Shown: positions 41,574-50,793 of the stretch, piece by piece | Position numbering within the stretch: position 1 is the stretch's first letter | How the letters are laid out: every line of letters begins with the position of its first letter | Origin: Tritrichomonas musculus | Taxonomy: Eukaryota; Parabasalia; Tritrichomonadida; Tritrichomonadidae | Direction: 5' to 3' | DNA length: 64,000 nt | Assembly (NCBI GenBank): GCA_039105265.1 | Contig: JAPFFF010000003.1 | Location: 1,922,001-1,986,000 of the forward strand | The notes under the pieces: model-generated | The model's input: the letters and a program-made list of their open reading frames with translations, nothing else | The model's database searches: none | What the model was told of the DNA's origin: nothing | Program-made: the position numbers and the translations under genes

Positions 41574-42813
41574 ATGAAAAACATAAAAGAAATTCTTCTA
41601 GAATTTTTTGAAGACGACGGAGACAAAAATACCCAAAACGATAATTTTGCAAAACTAATTCAACATATCGCAGATCAAGAAATTCATGAAAAAATTCTAT
41701 TATTAAAAGAATTTTTTAATTTACTCAGCAAAATATTAAAAAATCATCACCGATCATCCACTTTTTTCCAAAAAATTGAACCAATTCTGAAGGAATATGT
41801 AGAAGATATCAAAAAATTCTCAAACATCGAAATTTTCAATTTTTTCAAATGCGATAAAAGGATTCTTCTTTTTCTTATTGAAGAGAAAATTCTAATTCTT
41901 GATAAAACAATCGCTTACATAATGACGAATCCCAATTATTTGAAAAAGCTCTATCCACATTATTTTTTCAATGAAATAAAACCGTTCTTAACCGAAAGTT
42001 TAATCGAAATGAAGACGACTCAGACACATTTTTATATAAAAGAAAACAAGGTGAAAATGACACTTTTATTTGTTCGTTAATACGATCAGATTCAATTGAA
42101 GAATTTGTCACTTTTGCACCACAAAGAAATTTAAAACTTACTACCAAAATAAAACCGTCGATATATGAAACAAATCCTTTTTTATTAAAGAACCAAGAAA
42201 ACATAACAATAATTGAATACGCAGCTTTCATGGGCCAATTCAAATTATTCAATGCTTACGATTAGATCACATTCAATTAACGCCATCATTGTGGCTCTAT
42301 TCAATCCATTCAAATGATGCTGAATTAATTCATTTCCTAGAAGAATATCACGTTAAACCTGAAAAACAATCTTTTGTGGAAATACTGGAAGAGTCAATTA
42401 AATGTCATTGATCACACTTCTCGGCGATTTTGCTTTTAAAGGCTGTTCATCATTAACTACTGCTACAATAGAAGCTTCAATCAATTATTTGCCAGAATCT
42501 CTCTTTGAAGGATGCTCCAAGTTGGCTGAAATAAAAATTTTTTCGTCAATTTTTTTCAATGACAAATTTTGCTTCAATAAATGCTCTTCTTTGAAAAAGT
42601 TGACTCTTCCAGATTCGACTTTCAATTGGCGATTATGCGTTTTGTAACTGTTCCGAATTGGAAGGATTTGTAATTCCTCCTTCAGTGAAGTCAACTGGAG
42701 TTGGCATCTTTAGCGGTTGCTCTCAATTGAAGGAAGTTACAATTCCTTCTTTTGTTGATTTGGAAACAGTTGGAATTGATCCAACTTCCATACAAAAAGT
42801 GACAAGATTTTAA
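41574..42813 (+). pseudogene. Broken DUF3447/ankyrin-BspA leucine-rich-repeat fusion gene
   Basis: Pieces of one trichomonad-style surface-type protein follow each other in shifting frames. First comes an intact 168-codon start (41574-42080), helical and Lys/Ile/Leu-rich. From about 42010 the next frame continues with hallmark DUF3447 text: GENDTFICSLIRSDSIEEFV, KPSIYETNPFLLKNQENITI, IEYAAFMGQFKLF. After a frame change at the stop near 42262, TPSLWLYSIHSNDAELIHFLEE follows. From about 42402 BspA-like LRRs begin (GDFAFKGCSSLTT, LPESLFEGCSKLAEIKIF, FCFNKCSSLKKLTLPDS), then after a shift near 42630 GDYAFCNCSELEGFVIPPS and SGCSQLKEVTIPSF to a stop at 42811. At least three frame disruptions make it a pseudogene. 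It begins 56 bp after tRNA-Pro. Confidence 0.8.
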
Positions 42814-42895
42814 ATAAATTAATAAATAATTTTCAATTCTCAGTATAAAATGTTGAAAACTGTTTTTAGGTGATTCAACAATAATAAACAGAAAT

Positions 42896-42998
42896 AAACT
42901 TTGTTTTTTATTTTACGTGTAAAAAATAAATCATTCAATATTTGAAAAAAATTCTTAGAAACCGTAAGTTTACACGCGAAAATTACAAAACAAAGTTT
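42896..42998. mobile_element. 103-bp hairpin MITE, copy A
   Basis: It starts AAACTTTGTTTTTTATTTTA and ends with the complementary AATTACAAAACAAAGTTT, giving terminal inverted repeats of about 28 bp that include TTTACACG. The inner part contains TCATTCAATATTTGAAAAA. It is the inverted copy of the element at 43721. A/T-rich flanks make the target duplication ambiguous. Confidence 0.75.
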
Positions 42999-43720
42999 AA
43001 GTTATCAAAAAGCTATATTTAAATTTATATTGTTTGGATCTTTTTGCGTTTGGATTAAAACTATTTCTCAATTCCGAAGTAAATCTTATAAACTAGAATT
43101 TAAATGGTTTATATTCTGAAAAAGTTTCTATCGTATTCCCTACTAATTAATTCTAGTTTACAGGTTTAGTTTTCACGCCTCTTGTTTAAATAATTGGTTT
43201 CACTATTTTCCATTTCATGCTTTACATATTCTAAACTGAAAGTCATTTTTGCAAACAATACAATTTTTTTGAATTGCTTTGAATAATGAAAATAATCATC
43301 TCAATTTTGAGACAAATAGTTATGGATTTTCAATAATAAATTGAAAATTGAATTGTATGCAAAAAAGAAAAGCAGTTTACTTCATTTTCTAATGATTGCA
43401 GCTAAAATTTATCCTCATTTCTATTTATAATTAGTTTGAGAGCTTCATTTAAACATGGATGCCCTATTTTGGATCATTATTATTATTATTCATTGTAATA
43501 TGGAGCTATAAATTAACATTTCTTTGGAATCATAATTTTGGCATAACTTCCATATCAAAAGAATCACTGTTATCAAGTATTAAAGACGAATCACATATTT
43601 ATTCATTCAATATAAAGAATACCAAATGCAAATGGTTAAATCACATTTAGATTCAATACATTCATGCAAAAAGTTCTGCATTTCTCAAATACAATTTGAT
43701 AAATAATTGAAAAAATGAAT
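42999..43720. other. Sequence between the two inverted MITE copies
   Basis: About 720 bp of AT-rich DNA bounded by copies A and B. It has one small frame at 43459-43650 (63 residues, hydrophobic LLLLFIVIW segment near the N-terminus) with no recognisable homology; I regard it as doubtful. No transposase is present. Confidence 0.4.
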
Positions 43721-43827
43721 AAACTTTGTTTTTTAATTTTCGCGTGTAAACTTACGGTTTCTAAGAATTTTTTTCAAATATTGAATGATTTATTTTTTAC
43801 ACGCAAAAAATTAAAAAAACAAAGTTT
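43721..43827. mobile_element. 107-bp hairpin MITE, copy B (inverted)
   Basis: This is the reverse complement of copy A with about 90% identity, including the shared CTAAGAATTT and CAAATATTGAATGA blocks and the same AAACTTTG/CAAAGTTT ends. Its last two bases overlap the stop codon of the small minus-strand frame at 43826-44095. Confidence 0.75.
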
Positions 43828-44095
43828 AAATATTATTCAATAAAGATTGAACTTCATCAAATTCAAAAATCCAAGTTGATAAGATCGACTTTGCTATTAA
43901 CAAATTTACGAAAATTATAAACAGAATTATTTTTGCAATTCCATAATGAAAAATTTCAAACAATAAGTCTTTATAATTAGAAGATGAAAGATTTGCCTTT
44001 TGAAAATATCCATTTGCGCTTTTATATGAATTGGAATTTGTAAATCTCTGAATTGCTTTCACTTTTTGAGTTTCCTCCCTCAAAAAGTGAACCAT
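43826..44095 (-). CDS. Small single-pass membrane protein or gene fragment
   Basis: An 89-residue minus-strand frame from an ATG. It has a polar N-terminus (REETQKVKAIQRFTNSNSYK), then one strongly hydrophobic helix (IAKIILFIIFVNLLIAKSIL) and a short tail. The stop codon overlaps the end of MITE copy B, so the original C-terminus may have been cut by the insertion. The start lies next to an inverted pair of CAAAAAGTG motifs. Probably a fragment; no family recognised. Confidence 0.28.
   Translation of the reverse strand: MVHFLREETQKVKAIQRFTNSNSYKSANGYFQKANLSSSNYKDLLFEIFHYGIAKIILFIIFVNLLIAKSILSTWIFEFDEVQSLLNNI
44060..44089. promoter_or_regulatory. Inverted pair of CTCAAAAAGTG motifs
   Basis: CACTTTTTGAG, 8 bp, then its exact complement CTCAAAAAGTG. 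Each arm contains the CAAAAAGT core that recurs upstream of genes here. It sits just inside the predicted start of the small membrane-protein frame, so a regulatory role is only a suggestion. Confidence 0.3.
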
Positions 44096-44675
44096 TCAAG
44101 AGATTTTTGTTTTGAAATTTAAATATTCATTCAAAACAGAAGAATTCTTTCTGGTTTTATTTTTATCATATTGCAGCTCTTGCAGTGATGTAGCAATAAA
44201 ATTCTTCTTGTAAAATATTTCTGACATGGCTGGATATTCACTGAAAATGTTTGAATTGCATAATTATTAACAATCAAGTTGTTTTACAGATCAGCTTTTC
44301 ATTGTTTTCTTTTTCAAAATCTTTATTTGACATATCATAATGAATCGATTCATTAAATAATATAAAATGGAAGTTCGGAATGAGGCTTGGCATAGAGTTG
44401 CTATCTCCTACCTCAGAAAAAGTGGAAAAGTGACATTTTTTTACATTTTGTATTTATTTTATTTTCAAAGCAATTGAACAATTTAATGTTTGTCATCAAA
44501 TTGGAAAGTGAAGTGATATGAATAGAATTTGCCACCAGCATTTTCGGATCTTATCTCAAATGCTGAAATGATTACTAACATTGTTGATTATTTTTATCAG
44601 CCACTTTTTATCAAATTGACCTATCATATGGTGAAAAAAAAATACTTCATATCACTTTCCAATTATTGGACAAAG
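44096..44675. other. Spacer between small gene fragments and the large I/LWEQ-like gene
   Basis: AT-rich DNA with no credible gene. An 18-bp perfect palindrome TAATGAATCGATTCATTA lies near 44338-44355. No other feature is evident. Confidence 0.4.
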
Positions 44676-44754
44676 TTTAAGGGCATAGTTGGTTCTCGAA
44701 CTTTTTCAATGATTAAACTATTCAAAAATTAGAAAAGCCAACTATGCCCTTAAA
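44676..44754. repeat. 79-bp hairpin with 17-bp perfect arms
   Basis: TTTAAGGGCATAGTTGG and its exact complement CCAACTATGCCCTTAAA enclose a 45-bp loop. It lies about 50 bp beyond the stop codon of the large minus-strand gene, so it would be at the 3' end of that transcript. It could be a very short MITE or a 3'-end hairpin. Confidence 0.7.
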
Positions 44755-44805
44755 TAAAAATAAGAATATATATATATATATAAAATATCAAAGAAATTGA
44801 AAAGT

Positions 44806-47800
44806 TTATTGACCTTGCCCACCACGAACTTTTGCGGCAGCTCTGTTGAGTCTCTTGATTTCATTTTCTGCTTCTTCGAGAGCTCTTCTCTTCTTGAAGA
44901 CTTCAGAATCAGCGTTTCTTCTTTGGACGATCTTTGAAACACCTTTTCTGGTTCCAGTTTTAACGATAGTAGATTCTTGGCTAATAAGTTCTTCAGCCAA
45001 TTCGAGAATATATTGAAGTTTTTCGAAGATTTGTTCGGATATAGTTTCAATTCTTCTAGCAATTTCATTAGAACCACCTTTGGCACGTAAGTTAACGATG
45101 ATATTTGTCAATGCAACTCTCATTCCTTTACAGGCAGCGACAACCTTATACTTGATATCTGGATCTTTAATAGCGAATAAGTTAAGTAAGATGAAGAACA
45201 TCTGTGCAGCATCAGAAGTTTGCATAGCTGCTTTAATAAGTCCTTTTTCATCTGATAATGAAGTATTAGTATTTTGGAGAAATTCAGTTTGTGCGCGAGC
45301 TTCGAGACCGAGATCTTTTGTAAGTTTGAAAATGTCTCTTGCGGAAGAAGCAACTCTTTGTTGAAGTGGTTCCATATCTTGTGATAAATTGAGAAGACTA
45401 TCATCGAGCTGGCTTTGAATTTGTTCGACCTTTGAAGCCATCAAAGAAAGTTCTGCTTGGGCGTTACTTGTAACTCCAAGGCTTTGAAGGTTGAGGAAGA
45501 CGATATCGTGAACGATAGATTGAATCAAAGTATTAATATGTTTAACCTCATCAGGATCAGGATTTGGTTTGCCTGAAATATCTGCTACTTTAGAACGAAC
45601 TTCTTCAAGAGATGTATTGAGTGATTGATAATTTGAATCTTGTGATTCACTGATAAGAGTAGATAAGAAAACTGAATATTTAGTGAATTCTGCAAGAATT
45701 GAATCAAGATTTGGAGAGTTTTCAGCAACACCTCTTTGATATGCTTTAATACAATCACGTGATGCTCTTGCTGCTTCAATTAATTTGATGCAACGAAGTG
45801 TGTTTGAACTCATGAAATCTTTACTGGATGTAAAAACTGCAGCTGATGTACGAGTGGCACTGCCTGTATTTAATGATAAAAGGCCAGATGATCCACGACC
45901 AGATGAATTTGAAATTGAATTGCCAGCTCCAGCAGCTCCTTGAGCACCAACAGTCGTACCTGTTGGAATACCAGGGATCTTTGGAGCACCAGAACCGGTA
46001 CCTTCAGCACCAGGAACATTTCTTTCTAATGCATTTGCACCACTTTCTTGTGGAATTGTAATATTTTCAGCATTACCAATTTCGGATGAATTTTCTTGCT
46101 TTCCATGACGTCGTACTTTAACAATATGCTTAATTGTCTTTTTAACAATTATAGGTGGTGGAGGATGTGTCTTCTTAATGACACGGCGAACAATCTTTGG
46201 AGGTGGCTTGATATGTCTAATCTTGGCAGATACTTTCTTTTGTTGGACAACTGGTACTGGATCTGGGACTGATAGAATTGCAGCTGAGAATGAACTTGAA
46301 TCTGGGTTAACAAATGAAAAGAATGAATTTGAATCATCTTGTGGTATGTTTTGGTTATTTTTAACGGCATGGGCAACAAGACCAAGATAAGTATTATTCA
46401 TCTGTCCATATTTATCAAGACTTGTTGGAAGTTGTAGTGCTGCACCATAAACAGCTCTATGGTTGGCTTCCGTTGGTTGTTGAACAAAATTTTCAGCTGC
46501 CTTAAGAAGAACCTTTGTCTTATAAAGAGTATTTTCACTATAGTGCCCATTAATGACACTTGAGAGAATCAAGTTTGTTGAAAGTCGAATTGCAATTTGT
46601 TGAACTTGTGATGGATCTTGGGTTTGAAGAATCAGTTCTGCTTCTCTAAGAACATAATCATCTGAAAATTCAGGCTTTGCAGAGTAACTGTAAAGAGAAG
46701 CAGTATCATAAAGACATCTGTGTTGAGGATCTTCGTCTGTTGAGAGTGGGATATTGAGCTGAAGAGTTCTAACAAGATCTTCAAGATCAGCACTGAAATC
46801 AACGGTTGGTTCTTCCTTCATCTTGATAACATCGATATGGAGTTGCTCTTGAAGAGGAAGGGTGATTGTAAGATAATTGACGATTTTTGTAAGAGTGGTC
46901 CTCAATTCAGTAGGATCAGATGAAACGAGAAGAGGCAATGCAAGTTCTTGAACTTGATGAATGGATGATCCTGCATATAAAGGAAGTGCAGCATAAATAT
47001 CAACTGCTTTGGCTTGAAGCTCTTCATCAGAAAGTGAAAGAAGAGAGTTAAGATCGAGCTGCTGATATCCATTAATTCTTAAAGTGATGAGCTTAAGAAT
47101 ATCATCACGAGCCTGAAGTCTGAGAGTATCTGATAATCCTTGGGCTTGGGCATGCTCATCAAGAACATTGATTAAATCGTAAGAGGCTTGCTGCAATTGT
47201 GGGTTTGCAATCATCGTGATCAAATTAGAAAGTTGATTATTATCTCGAACATCAATCTTTTGAAGCTCTTCATTCGATACCGCTGCTTGTGAGACTTGTG
47301 TATTAATCATTGAGATTTGCTGGTTAATGCTTTCTATTGATCTCGATATAAGTGAAGGATCTTCTGTTGTTGTGAGGGTTATGAAATCATCAGTGAGTTT
47401 TTTAATATCAACTGAACGATCAACATTGTAAAGAACATTCATATAAGATGTAAGTTCAACTCGTGTTTCAGCGATGAGAGATGGAACTGATTCCGGTTGT
47501 GTTGCTAACGTTTGAGATATTTGTTGAAGACGATTATAAATAGGAGTGATAATACTGATGATTTGATGGCGATTGTATACTGAAGATTCATATTCAACGC
47601 GAGCAGAGGCTCTCTGAAGTTGTTCAAATAATCGTATTGCTATTTCACTAAAGTTAAGAAGGTTGGTGAATTCACTTTCTGAATCAACTAATGAGAGTGG
47701 CGGGTCTTGAATGAGATCTTCAACAAGCGGCAAAATTGCTAACATTGATTTGGAAACATTCGATATTAATTCATTGATAATAACAGGTGTTGCCATGTTC

Positions 47801-49350
47801 AATGAAAGTTTACAGACAATATCATATGCTTGACGAATTCTGTCTAGGTTTTCTTGTTTAATTGAACAATTTTTCTCAATTGTAGCAATAGCATTTGGAA
47901 CAAATGTAATCGTTGCAGCTTGGAGAGCTGAAGCGATAGAAATAATCCATGAGCATAAAAGATGGTTAAGATTTGTGATATAATCATTGAAACGAATATC
48001 AGTGGTTCCTTTGTCAATTAAGTTATGATATACACCTAATATAACAGCAAAAGATTGCTCTGCTTCAGCAAGACTCTTAATTTGAGGCAAGCTGTTAAAA
48101 ACTTCAGCAACATGGGATGGCAGATCAAGATTAAGCTCGTTAATATAATTTCTTGTTTCTGTATCAGTTAAAACATATCCATAGGAAACAACATTTGTCA
48201 ACTGCTCTAAATGAGAAATCTTTTGTACAAGAGGGACTGGGAGATAAGCTCCCATTAAAGCAATATATCCAAATTCAGTATTTGGGAAATATGCAGCAGC
48301 ACTACATATATATTTAAGTTGCTGATCAGATGTATGTGAACTAAGAGATGTTGCTAATTGAGTAGTTAATTCATGGTTAGGCTGCTTATTAATGATCATT
48401 TTTAGGAGAGCAATAATTGAATTTGAGAATTCAAATGGAACTGATTGATATTGTGGAATGGCAAACGATTGGTAATACCTCATTACATTGGCATCATCTG
48501 AGCCTTTGGCAAGTTCAAAAGCAGAAACACCTGCTGCTTTAGAAGCAGCTGCACAAAATATTGAAACTCTTCCAGACGATATTTGTTTCTGAGCGTCTTC
48601 TTTATATTTTTCGGATTGATCGAGGAAAATTTGATGGGCTTGATCTTGCTGGCCAGAGAATAAAAGACGAAATCCTTCGATCAGTTGATTTTCGTTGAAT
48701 GAAAAATCTTGATATCTATCTGCTAAGCATTCAAATACGCCAACTGTTTGAACGTCAAGGAAAAATTGCATTACAAGAGGAACAAGTTCTTCATAGTCAG
48801 TGTTGAAGTATGTGCAGGTGAAAATACTACGAATATAGAGTGTACATTTCTTTGTATTTCGAATAACTTTTTTCAATAAAATTAAAAAGGCTTCGTTATC
48901 TTTGTTACGTTCTTTAATGAATAATGCAATTTCTTGAATTCCATCAATTATTGGAGCAAGATTAGTTTTTGAATCACTCAATGGCTCTTTGTATTTTTGT
49001 AAAATATCAGCAAGAACGTTATACAATGTTAAAAGATCCTCAAGATCTTGTTTGCTAAGCTCAAGATATGAATTTGCTTTCAAGACATGATTAATTACGT
49101 GTAAAGTGTTTAAGACAATTAAGCAATTTGTTGCATCTGCATTGTTGAAATCTGGCTGCTTAGCTCTTCCAAGAACTACCAAAAATGGAACAGCTGAATT
49201 CCAAAAAGGAACGTCTGGGGGAAGAACTTTCATATGACGGCATGCAACGTTTTGAAGAAGAGGGAATGTTGACTTGAAAACTTTAAATTGATCGACGGGA
49301 TAATGAGTTAAAGAAGCAAACTCTCTGTAGAGAGATTCAAAATCAGACAT
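44806..49350 (-). CDS. Large helical protein with possible talin/Sla2 (I/LWEQ) C-terminus
   Basis: The product has 1514 residues, starting at the ATG MSDFESLYREF at 49350; a TTG three codons earlier is not needed. Residues 1-1040 are helical throughout. Residues about 1060-1175 form a Pro/Lys-rich basic hinge (HIKPPPKIVRRVIKKTHPPPP) and a Gly/Ser-rich linker. The last ~270 residues are a helical bundle ending in a Glu/Lys/Arg/Ala-rich helix (RRALEEAENEIKRLNRAAAKV). This resembles the final helix of the I/LWEQ (THATCH) actin-binding module of talin, HIP1R and Sla2, preceded by related text (IVNLRAKGGSNEIARRI). No FERM or ANTH head is recognisable. Codons are moderately GC-biased. An actin-membrane linker is plausible but unproven. 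Confidence 0.45.
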   Translation of the reverse strand: MSDFESLYREFASLTHYPVDQFKVFKSTFPLLQNVACRHMKVLPPDVPFWNSAVPFLVVLGRAKQPDFNNADATNCLIVLNTLHVINHVLKANSYLELSKQDLEDLLTLYNVLADILQKYKEPLSDSKTNLAPIIDGIQEIALFIKERNKDNEAFLILLKKVIRNTKKCTLYIRSIFTCTYFNTDYEELVPLVMQFFLDVQTVGVFECLADRYQDFSFNENQLIEGFRLLFSGQQDQAHQIFLDQSEKYKEDAQKQISSGRVSIFCAAASKAAGVSAFELAKGSDDANVMRYYQSFAIPQYQSVPFEFSNSIIALLKMIINKQPNHELTTQLATSLSSHTSDQQLKYICSAAAYFPNTEFGYIALMGAYLPVPLVQKISHLEQLTNVVSYGYVLTDTETRNYINELNLDLPSHVAEVFNSLPQIKSLAEAEQSFAVILGVYHNLIDKGTTDIRFNDYITNLNHLLCSWIISIASALQAATITFVPNAIATIEKNCSIKQENLDRIRQAYDIVCKLSLNMATPVIINELISNVSKSMLAILPLVEDLIQDPPLSLVDSESEFTNLLNFSEIAIRLFEQLQRASARVEYESSVYNRHQIISIITPIYNRLQQISQTLATQPESVPSLIAETRVELTSYMNVLYNVDRSVDIKKLTDDFITLTTTEDPSLISRSIESINQQISMINTQVSQAAVSNEELQKIDVRDNNQLSNLITMIANPQLQQASYDLINVLDEHAQAQGLSDTLRLQARDDILKLITLRINGYQQLDLNSLLSLSDEELQAKAVDIYAALPLYAGSSIHQVQELALPLLVSSDPTELRTTLTKIVNYLTITLPLQEQLHIDVIKMKEEPTVDFSADLEDLVRTLQLNIPLSTDEDPQHRCLYDTASLYSYSAKPEFSDDYVLREAELILQTQDPSQVQQIAIRLSTNLILSSVINGHYSENTLYKTKVLLKAAENFVQQPTEANHRAVYGAALQLPTSLDKYGQMNNTYLGLVAHAVKNNQNIPQDDSNSFFSFVNPDSSSFSAAILSVPDPVPVVQQKKVSAKIRHIKPPPKIVRRVIKKTHPPPPIIVKKTIKHIVKVRRHGKQENSSEIGNAENITIPQESGANALERNVPGAEGTGSGAPKIPGIPTGTTVGAQGAAGAGNSISNSSGRGSSGLLSLNTGSATRTSAAVFTSSKDFMSSNTLRCIKLIEAARASRDCIKAYQRGVAENSPNLDSILAEFTKYSVFLSTLISESQDSNYQSLNTSLEEVRSKVADISGKPNPDPDEVKHINTLIQSIVHDIVFLNLQSLGVTSNAQAELSLMASKVEQIQSQLDDSLLNLSQDMEPLQQRVASSARDIFKLTKDLGLEARAQTEFLQNTNTSLSDEKGLIKAAMQTSDAAQMFFILLNLFAIKDPDIKYKVVAACKGMRVALTNIIVNLRAKGGSNEIARRIETISEQIFEKLQYILELAEELISQESTIVKTGTRKGVSKIVQRRNADSEVFKKRRALEEAENEIKRLNRAAAKVRGGQGQ

Positions 49351-49621
49351 ATGAAACAATATAAAATTTGTTAATCAAATTATAAAAAATGGTTACATAA
49401 AGGTCGTACAACTAAATTGAATAAAAAATAAAATTAAATAAATTTATATTTATCTTAATAAATAATTTATTTAATAATTATAATATATAATTTATATATT
49501 TTATATCCAATAATATAAAATGTAATGATTGAAATAAAGACTTTAATTAAAATTCAATATATATCGATTTCTTATATATTTGCATCATTTAAAAAATATA
49601 GATGTCATTTGAATGGATATA

Positions 49622-49807
49622 CTATGTGTTATACAAATAATATTTTACTTTTTGACGAAATCCTTCAGTAATTGAAATATTAGACTTTTTATATTTATGA
49701 AACCAATCAACTAAATCTTCATTTTTAGAAAAAACTGACATTTGATTTAGAATGAAATTCAAATATATTAGAAAGTAAATGCATATAAATAAAATTGTAT
49801 TCGTCAT
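49622..49807 (-). CDS. Small secreted-type frame, possible cysteine-protease propeptide fragment
   Basis: A 61-residue frame from an ATG. An N-terminal hydrophobic stretch (ILFICIYFLIYLNFIL) could be a signal peptide. It is followed by NEDLVDWFHKYKKSNISITE and GFRQKVKYYLYN, which resembles the start of the I29 propeptide of cathepsin-L-like proteases (xxxFxxWM... EYxxRLxIYxxN). The frame stops where the propeptide would continue, and no protease domain follows. It may be a remnant or chance similarity. Confidence 0.25.
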   Translation of the reverse strand: MTNTILFICIYFLIYLNFILNQMSVFSKNEDLVDWFHKYKKSNISITEGFRQKVKYYLYNT

Positions 49808-50767
49808 TTGGCTCCTGTAACGTCCAATTTTTTTAAAATCATCATTTAATAATTCAACAAATTCAATTTTTCTGCATTTTTAGCTAAAAAATGATTTTTA
49901 TTTTTTCAATAATAATAACTATTTTTATATAACAATTAATGTTTTAAAAGCATATAAAAAGATATCAAAAGAATTAATGATTAGAATAAATTATATAAAA
50001 AGTTATCGCTATTCTAAATTTTTATAAAGTGTTATAAAATTCTTATCAAAAATAATTAAAATAAATTGAGATAAAATACTCAAATTTATTTTCTGAAGAA
50101 AATTTAATATATACTTATATCCTTTTAGTTTTTATTTTAATTTGAATTTTGTACGATGCAAATATTTATAAAACTGATTATTATTATTATAATAAAATAT
50201 AATTAGTTTTAACAAACCAATCATTGAGTTTTACTGTTAAAATTCAGTTGTACGACCTTTGGTTACATTTAATGTTAGAAATTGAAAGAAGTTTAATAAA
50301 TGATATTGAAAAACTTTTAATATTGTTTTGAAAAAATTTGAATGAAGATTCAAAAAAGAGGTTTTAATTTTGAAATGTATAATGGAGCAAAATAATATAT
50401 TTTCATATTTAGAAGAAAACAAGTGAAATTGTATTATTTATTTTTCTATTAGAGTTTTTCTCTATTGCTTTACAAATTTCTGAATTAATTTGGCCTTTGG
50501 ATCTATACACAAAAACAACATCAAAATATTCTCCCAAATTGTTTTGATATAACAACTAAATATGAACTTCGACGCTACTGATTGTGATTATTTTGGGTGA
50601 TAAATTGGTAATTTCGAAAAGAAAGATGACAACTAGTATTATGATTATTTTGCCTTTTTCTTCCCATTCGTAATATTTTTTTTTGATATATTAATCTTTT
50701 TAATCATAATATTTTCTTTAGTAAAATTATATCTTGAGGCTATAAATTCATTTAAATATTGTACCTT
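49808..50767. other. AT-rich spacer
   Basis: Nearly 1 kb without a credible gene or repeat. It ends at the promoter-like motif before the ATG-less frame. Confidence 0.4.
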
Positions 50768-50779
50768 TTGAAAAAGTTT
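50768..50779 (+). promoter_or_regulatory. Promoter-like TTGAAAAAGTTT motif
   Basis: It lies about 15-25 bp before the open frame that begins at 50791, closer than at other genes. Inferred role. Confidence 0.27.
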
Positions 50780-50793
50780 AATATAAGTGAAAA

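Noticed and set aside
42896-43827. A complete autonomous transposon bounded by the inverted 105-bp repeats
   Set aside because: The interior has no transposase-like sequence; only a doubtful 63-codon frame is present.
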